Shown here: positions 8,264-15,394 of the stretch, in pieces
How the letters are laid out: each line of letters starts with the position of its first letter
Position numbering within the stretch: position 1 is the stretch's first letter
Assembly: GCA_964386385.1 (NCBI GenBank)
Contig: CAYLRN010000015.1
Location: 4,573 to 68,572 of the forward strand
Source: RUG572 sp964386385
GTDB lineage: Bacteria > Verrucomicrobiota > Kiritimatiellia > RFP12 > UBA1067
Direction: 5' to 3'
Length of the DNA: 64,000 nucleotides
The notes under the pieces: generated by a model
Databases searched by the model: none
Seen by the model: the letters and a program-made list of their open reading frames with translations, nothing else
Told to the model about the DNA's origin: nothing
Program-made: the position numbers and the translations under genes

Positions 8264-10011
8264 TACGCTTCCTCCTCGTCTAGAACCGCCTTGAGCGACA
8301 CGCCAATCGCCTTTGCCAGCAAGGGCGGAACGGCATTGCCGACCTGCGCGTACTGCTCCTGCTGGGATCCGTGGAAAACGTAGTGGTCGGGAAACGACTG
8401 GCATCTCGCCGCCTCGCGCACGGTCAGGGAACGGTCTTGAGAGTAGTGGAAGTACGCGCCCCAGTGCGGATCGCATTTCGTCAGAATCGTCGAAGCCAGT
8501 CCGTCTGGCGAAAGCCGTCCATATCGTTTCGTGTGGTCGGACTTGCGGGCGAGTTTCATGCCCTTTGGCAGAAGGTCGTGCGGAATGTCCGTCCAGTTCC
8601 CACCTGGCTTGATGTACCGAAGCCTTTGTAGGTTGACCGGGGAAAGCCTCGGGGCGTCGTGGTTGTACACTCCGGCGCTTCCACGCCGCGCGGCGCGCTG
8701 AAAATCGCACAATGGGGCGCAGAGGTAGTCCTTGCATTCAGTGCCTCGCACCCCGGCCGCGACTGGCGGCAGATCGCCTATCGCATCCTTGACGGAGACA
8801 AAATTGCCCGGAATGTCCGCTGCGGGAATCTTCAACAGGGAATGTCCGTCAAAGGTCGCCGTGAAGTTAGGCCGGATCGGCGCATGGCAGACAGGCTCCG
8901 GAAATGCGTTTCTCGGCAGTTCCCTGCCGCGCAGTCCGAGGATGATTGTGCGCCACCGCATTTGAGGGACGCCATAATACGCTGCTCCGAGAATGCGCAC
9001 GTCGGCACCATACCCAAGTTCCCCCAGGGCGTTCAAAATCGCGTGGAGCGTGTCGCCGTCTTCAAATGAGACAAGCCCCGGCACGTTCTCGATCAATATC
9101 GCGCGAGGCTGAAACGCATCTACGAAACGCAGATATTCCTTGAAAAGGTGATTGCGCCGGTCGAGCGTACTGCGGACTGGCGCGTTGATCGAAAAACCCT
9201 GACATGGCGGACCACCGGCAATCAATGCCAGCTGTCCCTTCTCCATGCCAAGCCGCCGCCGAACGTCATCCGCGTCGAGTTTGCGGATGTCCAGCGTCAC
9301 CACCGTCGTGCCGGGATGATTGCGGCGATACGTGTCTGCGTACTGCGGAACGATCTCCGAGGCGAAAACACCGTGGAATCCAGCCTCTTCAAGGCCTTCG
9401 GACAATCCGCCCGCGCCAGCGAAAAGGTCTATCATCGCGTATTCTGTTCCCTCTGCGGACTTTCCCGCAACGAGATTCACACTTGACATGTCCTTGTCCA
9501 TCATATCGAAGAAATCCATCTGCACGGGATTAAACGCAGTTGCGGACTTGCATCCGCCAAAGAACGGACGCAGACGCTCGAAGACGTTGGGGATCGACCT
9601 GCCGCCGCATTCCGGCAGAGGCCGCTCGAAAAAGTCCGCATCGATCCTGCCGGTCCACCGCGTGGAGCAGACGTAGACGTCGGCGGAATCGCCGAACGCC
9701 TCGCGCTCCGTCACCTCGTCGCCCAGTTCGAATAGCGCGTACCTTTCGCCGTGCGGTTTCGGCGAGACACGATAGCCCTGCGCGGCGAGCCATTCTCCGT
9801 CCACGTCGCGGACGTACTTCGCCCTGCACGAAATCGCCGGCAGGCCGCACGCATACACGACAAGGTGCGTGACGGACGCATAGCCCGCGCCTGTCGCGCC
9901 CTTCGGCAGCGGGAGGTTGTACGTCCGCCGTCCCGCGATCCATGCGTGGTTCTCCACTCGGTACGTACCTACGACGACCGTCTTTCGCTCTTCTTTCTTC
10001 GTCATCGACAT
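8263..10011 (-). CDS. C5-cytosine DNA methyltransferase with duplicated N-terminal module (MTase B)
   Basis: 582 residues. The first 165 or so residues are the module shared with MTase A. A 25-residue linker follows, then a complete m5C methyltransferase: DLFAGAGG near residue 195, GGPPCQGFS near 268, ENVPG, the WRTIILG region and QVGNAVPP near the C-terminus. The catalytic part is only distantly like MTase A, so the module was joined to two different enzymes. Start is ATG (MSM) 9-10 nt after AAAAGAAG, with a promoter at 10042-10047. First gene of a four-gene operon: MTase B, NotI-like nuclease, MTase A, nuclease. Confidence 0.93.
   Translation of the reverse strand: MSMTKKEERKTVVVGTYRVENHAWIAGRRTYNLPLPKGATGAGYASVTHLVVYACGLPAISCRAKYVRDVDGEWLAAQGYRVSPKPHGERYALFELGDEVTEREAFGDSADVYVCSTRWTGRIDADFFERPLPECGGRSIPNVFERLRPFFGGCKSATAFNPVQMDFFDMMDKDMSSVNLVAGKSAEGTEYAMIDLFAGAGGLSEGLEEAGFHGVFASEIVPQYADTYRRNHPGTTVVTLDIRKLDADDVRRRLGMEKGQLALIAGGPPCQGFSINAPVRSTLDRRNHLFKEYLRFVDAFQPRAILIENVPGLVSFEDGDTLHAILNALGELGYGADVRILGAAYYGVPQMRWRTIILGLRGRELPRNAFPEPVCHAPIRPNFTATFDGHSLLKIPAADIPGNFVSVKDAIGDLPPVAAGVRGTECKDYLCAPLCDFQRAARRGSAGVYNHDAPRLSPVNLQRLRYIKPGGNWTDIPHDLLPKGMKLARKSDHTKRYGRLSPDGLASTILTKCDPHWGAYFHYSQDRSLTVREAARCQSFPDHYVFHGSQQEQYAQVGNAVPPLLAKAIGVSLKAVLDEEEA
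9512..10011 (-). repeat. Dispersed repeat copy 2: N-terminal methyltransferase module
   Basis: The second copy of the module described at 6808-7307. The encoded region includes RRTYNLPLPKGATGAGY and CGLPAISCRAKYVRDV and ends at NPVQMDF. Similarity to the truncated third copy (14706-14870) also covers the 5-prime untranslated region and, loosely, sequence up to about 10095. Confidence 0.95.
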
Positions 10012-10041
10012 TGCCAGAATCTTCTTTTCCAGTCAACCGCC

Positions 10042-10047
10042 ATTATA
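10042..10047 (-). promoter_or_regulatory. Extended -10 promoter of the MTase B/NotI/MTase A operon
   Basis: Minus-strand TGGTATAAT, followed by GGCGG. It lies 30 bp upstream of the MTase B start. No good -35 is seen at 17 bp, as expected for an extended -10 promoter. The same TGGTATAATnGCG layout precedes the EcoRII-type operon and MTase D. Confidence 0.6.
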
Positions 10048-10069
10048 CCATCTTCATGGCATAACCCGC

Positions 10070-10993
10070 CTACCATTCCCGCGCATCCTCAAGGTTTGCG
10101 TTGTTGGCGTTCGGATTGAACCAGGAACGCATCCGAAGTCCTATCAGCTGACTCATGTTTTCGCCTATCCGTCCGTAATGGGCGCGAGTGATTTGTCCAA
10201 GAGAGTTTGTCTGTGTACGGACACGATAGACAAGATACGAATCTTTCGGAAACTCCACGCGATTCGTCACGCAACACTTCGTCCGAGCGAAGCGAAGCCA
10301 CTCCCGCTTCATGAAAACCGAATTCGTGTCCGCGCAATAATCGTATCTGAACGCACTCGTCTTGTCGGCGTTGCGCAAATAGAAGCCGTCAAGGCAATTC
10401 GGGAACGCGATTGACAGGTGTTCATGAAAATCGTACCAGTCCCTGGAGTTGCGCGATGCGTCGAACATCATGTGGACGTCATCATGTCGCCCATTGCCAT
10501 ATGGCGGACACCATTCAAGCGTTTCCAGGTCGAGTTTGACGATCTCGTTTGTTGCAGGGAATTTTCTGTATTCGCAGTAGTGAAAGCCCAAAGCGATGGG
10601 ATTCCGCTTTTTCTTGAGAGCGGCGACAATCTCCACCGTCGCGTCAGACCATCTCCGCGTTCGTTTCACGCCCTCATACGGCAGTTTTCGGAATTCGGGC
10701 ACGATCTTCGTGTCGTAGTATCCGTCCTTGCGGATCCATGCATATGCTTCGCCGATACAACGTCCATTGGCGGAGAAGCCCCCCCCATCGTCCGTCACAC
10801 CTCGCCTGACATCCACCTTTTCCGGCGCGACGTAGAACGTCACGGAGACAGCTGCGTTCGAGACGGATTCGCCCATGTCGTCGACGACTTTAATCCGAAC
10901 GTCGGCCAATGCTCCGTCGACGATCGGGCTGTACGCATGGCAAATTTCGGTGAACGCAAAAAGCGCAAACAGAGACAAAAGCGTCTTTCTCAT
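10070..10993 (-). CDS. Secreted protein of unknown function
   Basis: 307 residues with a classical signal peptide (MRKTLLSLFALFAF then CHA). After it, residues about 30-90 look like an immunoglobulin-like or carboxypeptidase-regulatory fold (DVRIKVVDDMGESVSNAAVS), typical of extracellular proteins with a hinted peptidoglycan- or host-surface role. The rest is Tyr/Cys-rich and unfamiliar. The ATG follows GGAG at 7-9 nt. It is the third gene after the EcoRII-type pair, 77 bp downstream of the nuclease, so it may be co-transcribed, but a secreted protein has no obvious part in restriction. It may be cargo that moved with the island. Confidence 0.65.
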   Translation of the reverse strand: MRKTLLSLFALFAFTEICHAYSPIVDGALADVRIKVVDDMGESVSNAAVSVTFYVAPEKVDVRRGVTDDGGGFSANGRCIGEAYAWIRKDGYYDTKIVPEFRKLPYEGVKRTRRWSDATVEIVAALKKKRNPIALGFHYCEYRKFPATNEIVKLDLETLEWCPPYGNGRHDDVHMMFDASRNSRDWYDFHEHLSIAFPNCLDGFYLRNADKTSAFRYDYCADTNSVFMKREWLRFARTKCCVTNRVEFPKDSYLVYRVRTQTNSLGQITRAHYGRIGENMSQLIGLRMRSWFNPNANNANLEDAREW

Positions 10994-11070
10994 CTGTCCA
11001 ATTCTCCTATCTCGATCATCTTGCTGAACAATCACGGCCGAGAGCGGCGGTGAATGGATACGAAGACGGC

Positions 11071-12246
11071 TCATCTGGCTTGGACTTTCTTGACAAGATC
11101 GACAAACTGGAACAGCGTGATGATTCGCATTGCCGTATTCTTCGGATAGGACTTGACATATGGCTGCGGCACGACAAGCACCACTTTTTCAGCCGCCATT
11201 TCGTTCATCTGCTTTACCGTCATACCCTGCTGAAGAGTGCAAAGGAATTTCGTGCTGTCGCGAAAACGGTCTGCTTCATTGAGAATCTGCCGCCATCTGT
11301 CCTTGCAAGTCGTCTTGGCCGCGAGAAACACAAGCCTGTCAACCGGGAATGACATGTCGTGATAGGCTTTTGACGACGGAAAGACGAAATCCGGCCTCTT
11401 GTTGCCCTCCGTTACAACCTGCCCTTCAAACGCTATGCAATTACCAGTGAAAATGGCTCCAAGATGGTGTTCCAATGATTTGCCCGCCCGACTTTTTCGG
11501 CGATTGAGGACTGTATTTGCCTTTTCGATGAAATCATCTACGCTTGAAAAGCCATTTGCCACGAACCTGCCATATCTGGCTTTCTCTATTGCGCGAAACA
11601 GGCGATACTCGATTTCAGACCAGCTGATCAACTTGTCGTCCGGACGAGACCTAACGTAGTCTTCGTGGTCGTAAATGTCGCCCTCTATCTTGCGGGCGGC
11701 AGCAGACATGGTATCTGATGCAGGAAAATCAACACTTAAAGCGCTTATGAATTCCGCAAATGCCAGTTCCTCCCGTGCCTCCGGACTTTTGCCGTCAATG
11801 CGAACCAGTTTGTTGGCATCAGCCGGTCCCACGCCCAGTGCGCCTAAAAACTCATCGATTTCCTCTTCTGAATTGAATACGAACGCCCTATAGGAATTCA
11901 TGTCCGTCCGCGCGAGTACGACGAGCGCCCCTGTATATTCAGATCGCAAATACTCAAAACCGCGACCGAATTGAGTGAGCCGAGATTCATTCCGCGTACC
12001 AACTCCATAATACACAAGGCGCGATTCCGTCACCCTGCCGTCATTCCATGCTATATTCATTCGCGCATCTTTGTTCTCTCCCTTGACACAAGGTTTGCCA
12101 AAAGCCATTTCAGCAAATTCGCGAGGAACATAGAATCCGCGCTGATGTCCCCCTGTCTCGCCAGTCTCATTGGCCGCAATGAACTTGAAGAAAAAGGGAC
12201 ATCCCGATTGTACAAGATTTACGGCTTCGTAGACGTGCGTTTCCAT
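11071..12246 (-). CDS. EcoRII-type restriction endonuclease
   Basis: 391 residues, close to the 404 of EcoRII. The N-terminal half corresponds to the EcoRII effector/DNA-binding domain (GFYVPREFAE, YYGVGTRNESRLTQFG). The C-terminal half has the EcoRII catalytic signature: AGKSLEHHLG, EGNKRPDFVFPS near residue 285 and LAAKTTCKDRWRQIL near 308, then TLQQGM and VVP. Enzymes of this family cut at CCWGG and need a second site for activation. A strong GGGAGGA precedes the ATG. It follows the Dcm-like methyltransferase by 21 bp. Base composition is visibly less GC-rich than the surrounding genome, which suggests recent acquisition. Confidence 0.92.
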   Translation of the reverse strand: METHVYEAVNLVQSGCPFFFKFIAANETGETGGHQRGFYVPREFAEMAFGKPCVKGENKDARMNIAWNDGRVTESRLVYYGVGTRNESRLTQFGRGFEYLRSEYTGALVVLARTDMNSYRAFVFNSEEEIDEFLGALGVGPADANKLVRIDGKSPEAREELAFAEFISALSVDFPASDTMSAAARKIEGDIYDHEDYVRSRPDDKLISWSEIEYRLFRAIEKARYGRFVANGFSSVDDFIEKANTVLNRRKSRAGKSLEHHLGAIFTGNCIAFEGQVVTEGNKRPDFVFPSSKAYHDMSFPVDRLVFLAAKTTCKDRWRQILNEADRFRDSTKFLCTLQQGMTVKQMNEMAAEKVVLVVPQPYVKSYPKNTAMRIITLFQFVDLVKKVQAR

Positions 12247-12267
12247 ACCCAGTCCTCCCTTGCATGG

Positions 12268-13347
12268 CTACATGTTCATTGCATCAATTAGATTATGCGC
12301 AACGGCCGTTATAAGCGGCACTACGACGGAATTGCCGCACTGTCTGTATGCCTGGACATCAGAAACGGCGTCAAGCCGGTACTTGTCAGGATAACCCATC
12401 AGCCGAGCGCATTCGCGTGGGGTAAGACGACGGGGATTGCGCCCGTCATTCTGCGGCACAAGAATTTCCGAGCCATCCTTGTAATAACGCGCGCTCAAGG
12501 TTCTTGTCACGCCATCCAACGAAGCCATGCCAAAGCCAAAGCCGTTTCCCTTCGCCTGATGTTTTTTTGCGTAGTTCTGAAGATAGTTCCAGAGTTTGTC
12601 GGAAAGCGTATATTTCGCACCTGGAGCGTCCTCCAATATGCCGGCCAATTCATGCCTTGCCCCCGTCGACTTCGGAAATTCGAAACGCTCGGCGTCATGG
12701 AAGACTCTTCTGTCAAAGCCGACAATCATTATCCGCTCACGATGCTGGGGGACATATTCCTGTCCATCCATCACACGATAGTGAATCGAATAGTCAAGTT
12801 CTTCCAAAGTCTCGCGAATCACTCTAAAAGTGTTGCCCTTGTCATGGGAGACGAGATTCTTGACATTCTCAAGAAAGAACGCCTTGGGACGACGACGGCT
12901 GACGATGTCGGCAACGTCGAAGAACAGCGTTCCCTGCGTTTTGTCCTTGAAGCCCGTCTCTCTGCCAAGGCTTTTCTTTTTGGACACGCCCGCTATGGAA
13001 AATGGCTGGCATGGAAAACCCGCGCACAGCACGTCGAAGCTCTCCGGTATCGCAGCCTTTGTTTCCTCCTTCGTTACGTCGCCATAAGGTAGGTCGCCAA
13101 AATTCGCCTCATAAGTTTTTTGGGCGTATTTGTTCCATTCGGATGAAAATACACATCTGCCGCCATTTGCCTCCATCGCCAACCGAAAACCGCCCATCCC
13201 CGCGAACAAGTCGATGAACGTGAACCTCCACTTCCGCGGCGGCGGAAACGGAACGCCGTCCGCAGCGTCCATACATGCGCGATTGACGTCTTGGCACATT
13301 CCGCCGAGAAGCGTTCCCTGGTCTTTTTCCTTCATGCTCGCAGACAT
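12268..13347 (-). CDS. Dcm/M.EcoRII-type C5-cytosine methyltransferase (MTase C)
   Basis: 359 residues. Closely resembles Dcm and M.EcoRII: FIDLFAGMGG motif I, AGFPCQPFSIAGVSKKKS motif IV region, GTLFFDV, FFLENVKNLVSHDKG, VPQHRERIMIVG and QCGNSVVVP. These predict methylation of the inner cytosine of CCWGG, matching the EcoRII-type nuclease next to it. The start used is the ATG of MSAS, 9 nt after AAGGAAG; a second Met lies four codons later. It lacks the 165-residue module, but its promoter and 5-prime leader look like those of the module-bearing genes. The gene is less GC-rich than its surroundings. Confidence 0.94.
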   Translation of the reverse strand: MSASMKEKDQGTLLGGMCQDVNRACMDAADGVPFPPPRKWRFTFIDLFAGMGGFRLAMEANGGRCVFSSEWNKYAQKTYEANFGDLPYGDVTKEETKAAIPESFDVLCAGFPCQPFSIAGVSKKKSLGRETGFKDKTQGTLFFDVADIVSRRRPKAFFLENVKNLVSHDKGNTFRVIRETLEELDYSIHYRVMDGQEYVPQHRERIMIVGFDRRVFHDAERFEFPKSTGARHELAGILEDAPGAKYTLSDKLWNYLQNYAKKHQAKGNGFGFGMASLDGVTRTLSARYYKDGSEILVPQNDGRNPRRLTPRECARLMGYPDKYRLDAVSDVQAYRQCGNSVVVPLITAVAHNLIDAMNM

Positions 13348-13377
13348 TATCCAAATCTTCCTTTCAATAACCACGCA

Positions 13378-13383
13378 ATTATA
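13378..13383 (-). promoter_or_regulatory. Extended -10 promoter of the EcoRII-type operon
   Basis: Minus-strand TGGTATAAT followed by TGCG, 30 bp before the MTase C start. It overlaps the end of MTase D (stop at 13390), so the operon starts inside the tail of the preceding gene. Leader sequence TTGAAAGGAAGATTTGG resembles the leaders at 10012-10040 and 14855-14890. Confidence 0.55.
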
Positions 13384-13389
13384 CCATCG

Positions 13390-14688
13390 TCAGCCGAACT
13401 GAGCATCGCCACCTCCGCTGTCCTTCTGCGCCTTTTCAAGCAACCCGATGAAATGCCTGCCGATCTGATATGCCAAGCCGACGGGAACGGCATTGCCGAT
13501 CTGAGTGTACTTCGGCAGTTCCCGGTCGAAGACGCCCTCACGCGGATTGCCGGCGCGGCGAAGGCCGCCGGTCGTCCTAGCCCCTGCAAATTGATACCAG
13601 TCCGGAAACATCTGCAGGCGCGCCCATTCCCGAACGGTCATTCCTCTCGGTTGCGCGAAATGCACATAGTCGTCCGGCGCGGAGCACGCCGTTATGGACG
13701 GCCCTCCCGCGCCCCATTTCGCGGGCAGAAGCCGCTGCGAGAATTTCTTCGTCCTGAACTCCTCGGGAATCTGTCCGCCGTTTTCATGCATCGCCCGGAA
13801 CTTCGCGATGATTTTCGGTGCATGGCGGCTGTATTCCTGTTCCGTCAATTCACTGCCCATGTCCATCAAGTCGCCATTGCGCCTTGTTCTGAACGCCCTC
13901 TGGATGTCGTTCTGCGGACTGCAAACATACGTCGGCGTTTTTCCGCCATTGTCGTAATCGGCGTCGACGAGGTCGCCCAGCAGGTCGTCAAGGTCTGGAG
14001 CGCCGCCCGTCGGATTTGGGAGGAACCCGGCAGCTACCGCGTCCGCGTCGTTGCCGTCAAGACCGGGAAACACGTCCTTCCGCAGTCCGACGACGAGAAT
14101 GCGCGGACGGTTCTGCGGGACGCCATAGTCCTTTGCATGGACCAGTTTGAAACGGACATTGTACTTTCCGATGTCATGAAAGGTCTTGAGGACCATCTGG
14201 AAGATTTCGCCGTTCGTGCCGTCTTTCGTCCACTTGGACGTCAGAAGTCCGCGGACGTTCTCGAAGAGGAATATCTTCGGATTGAGCCTGTTGACGAGAA
14301 AGGCCATGTCCTGAAAGAGGTAGTTGGACGGCAGCTGCGCCTTGTCCACCGAATAGGAGCGGCGAAATCCAATCCCCGAAAAGCCCTGGCACGGCGGTCC
14401 GCCGCACACCAGATCGAGCCCCCCCCTGTCGATGTCGACGTTCAGTTCGTCGCGAATCGAATCGACGAACTGCCGCAGCAGCGCGGGGTTCAGCACAAGG
14501 TCCTTGACGTTGGCGACGTTGTTCTTCCGCAGCCATGGAAACTCATCCACCCGATTGAGCAGATAGGTCGCCATCGCGTCCTTGTTAAGCTCGTTGACGA
14601 GAACGGGCGTAAAGCCCGCCTCTTCAAGTCCGAGCGACAATCCGCCGCATCCTGCAAACAGGTCTACAAAAACATGTCTATGCTTCAT
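13390..14688 (-). CDS. C5-cytosine DNA methyltransferase without an obvious nuclease (MTase D)
   Basis: 432 residues and complete: VDLFAGCGG at the very N-terminus (motif I), GGPPCQGFSG (motif IV), FENVRGLL, VPQNRPRILVVG, then a long variable target-recognition region and QIGNAVPVG motif X. It has no N-terminal module in frame; its ATG overlaps the end of a short leader ORF (14678-14854) that is a truncated copy of the module in another frame. The next gene downstream is the EcoRII-type methyltransferase, so no dedicated restriction enzyme is seen. It may be an orphan, or its nuclease was lost. Confidence 0.92.
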   Translation of the reverse strand: MKHRHVFVDLFAGCGGLSLGLEEAGFTPVLVNELNKDAMATYLLNRVDEFPWLRKNNVANVKDLVLNPALLRQFVDSIRDELNVDIDRGGLDLVCGGPPCQGFSGIGFRRSYSVDKAQLPSNYLFQDMAFLVNRLNPKIFLFENVRGLLTSKWTKDGTNGEIFQMVLKTFHDIGKYNVRFKLVHAKDYGVPQNRPRILVVGLRKDVFPGLDGNDADAVAAGFLPNPTGGAPDLDDLLGDLVDADYDNGGKTPTYVCSPQNDIQRAFRTRRNGDLMDMGSELTEQEYSRHAPKIIAKFRAMHENGGQIPEEFRTKKFSQRLLPAKWGAGGPSITACSAPDDYVHFAQPRGMTVREWARLQMFPDWYQFAGARTTGGLRRAGNPREGVFDRELPKYTQIGNAVPVGLAYQIGRHFIGLLEKAQKDSGGGDAQFG

Positions 14689-14854
14689 GATTCAACAACC
14701 AATCCTTGTGCGTGACGGACGCATGGCCCGCGCCCGTCGCGCCCTTCGGCAGCGGGAGGCTGTACGTCCGCCGTCCCGCGATCCATGCGTGGCTCTCCAC
14801 CCGGCACGTCCCTACGACTACCGTCTTGCGCTCTTCTTTCCTCTTCATTGACAT
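14678..14854 (-). CDS. Leader ORF: truncated copy of the methyltransferase N-terminal module
   Basis: 58 codons. About the first 50 match the start of the MTase A/B module (for example AGRRTYSLPLPKGATGAG), then the sequence switches to an unrelated tail and stops 11 nt inside MTase D, in a different frame. It keeps the same start context (ATG TCn ATG) and the GAAAGAAGG Shine-Dalgarno. It could be translated and couple translation of MTase D, or it could be a dead recombination scar. Confidence 0.5.
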   Translation of the reverse strand: MSMKRKEERKTVVVGTCRVESHAWIAGRRTYSLPLPKGATGAGHASVTHKDWLLNHEA

Positions 14855-14870
14855 TGCCAAAGCCTTCTTT
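14706..14870 (-). repeat. Dispersed repeat copy 3 (partial)
   Basis: Roughly 92 percent identical by eye to 9867-10031, so more diverged than copies 1 and 2 are from each other. Weaker similarity continues through the 5-prime leader to about 14945, matching 10035-10095. Confidence 0.85.
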
Positions 14871-15025
14871 CAAGTGTTCCGCCGTTATGCCATACCACCT
14901 TCATGGCTGCGGCTGTCCGCCATTCCCGCGCATCTTCGATTCATGCGGACAACCATTTTCTCTCCTGTCCAGGCGGATTGCCGTCGCTTGCCGGCCGCCA
15001 TTGCGGCATTCTGCCTTGAAACGCC

Positions 15026-15031
15026 ATTATA
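15026..15031 (-). promoter_or_regulatory. Extended -10 promoter upstream of MTase D
   Basis: Minus-strand TGGTATAATGGCG, the same string as at 10042-10047. It is 170 bp upstream of the leader ORF. A weaker version (CATAAC at about 14884-14889) sits at the position that matches the copy 2 promoter. Confidence 0.5.
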
Positions 15032-15079
15032 CCACAACTCCGCCCGCCCAACCCGCCTTTGACAGACTGCCTTTCCTCC

Positions 15080-15121
15080 TCCCCGAACCACCGCATTTAT
15101 ATAAATGCGGTGGTTCGGGGA
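15080..15121. repeat. 42-bp perfect palindrome, copy 1
   Basis: A perfect inverted repeat without a loop, centred between 15100 and 15101. The core is GAACCACCGCATTTAT and its complement; four C/G pairs and one T/A pair extend it. No T-run follows, so it is not a simple terminator. It lies in the 520-bp gap between the MTase D leader and glyQS. Confidence 0.95.
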
Positions 15122-15226
15122 CATGCGCGGACTTGGCGCGACGCGCACAGGAAAGGCCGCCGAAGATGAATGCCGGGGAACGGCATTACGCCGCAACGGC
15201 AGATATCGCCGGACACACCTCATACA

Positions 15227-15258
15227 GAACCACCGCATTTATATAAATGCGGTGGTTC
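15227..15258. repeat. 32-bp perfect palindrome, copy 2
   Basis: Same core as the first copy, 142 bp further on. The sequences after each copy are also related (GGAAAGG, then CGCCGAAGATG at 15159-15168 and 15294-15303), so the whole unit of roughly 100 bp is duplicated in tandem. The remainder of the 14873-15394 gap holds no convincing gene. Confidence 0.95.
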
Positions 15259-15394
15259 GTAGGGGATTGGCGCAGCGCGCACGGGAAAGGTACGCCGAAG
15301 ATGGATGGCGAAAACGAATGGCGATTGACCCGGACGCCAGTTGCTGTCGCATCGCGTCAATCGCCTTCTCCCATGGACATGGGAATGCGCGGAA

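Noticed and set aside
6808..10011. Assembly artefact as sole explanation of the duplicated module
   Set aside because: Both copies run in frame into different methyltransferases, differ in small ways near the start codon, and a diverged third copy exists. Long reads would still be needed to be certain.
14885..15238. 117-codon minus-strand frame across the palindromes
   Set aside because: Reads through the palindromes and promoter; no ribosome site or domain.
15080..15258. Simple pair of Rho-independent terminators
   Set aside because: Perfect palindromes without loop or T-run, and their flanks are duplicated as well.
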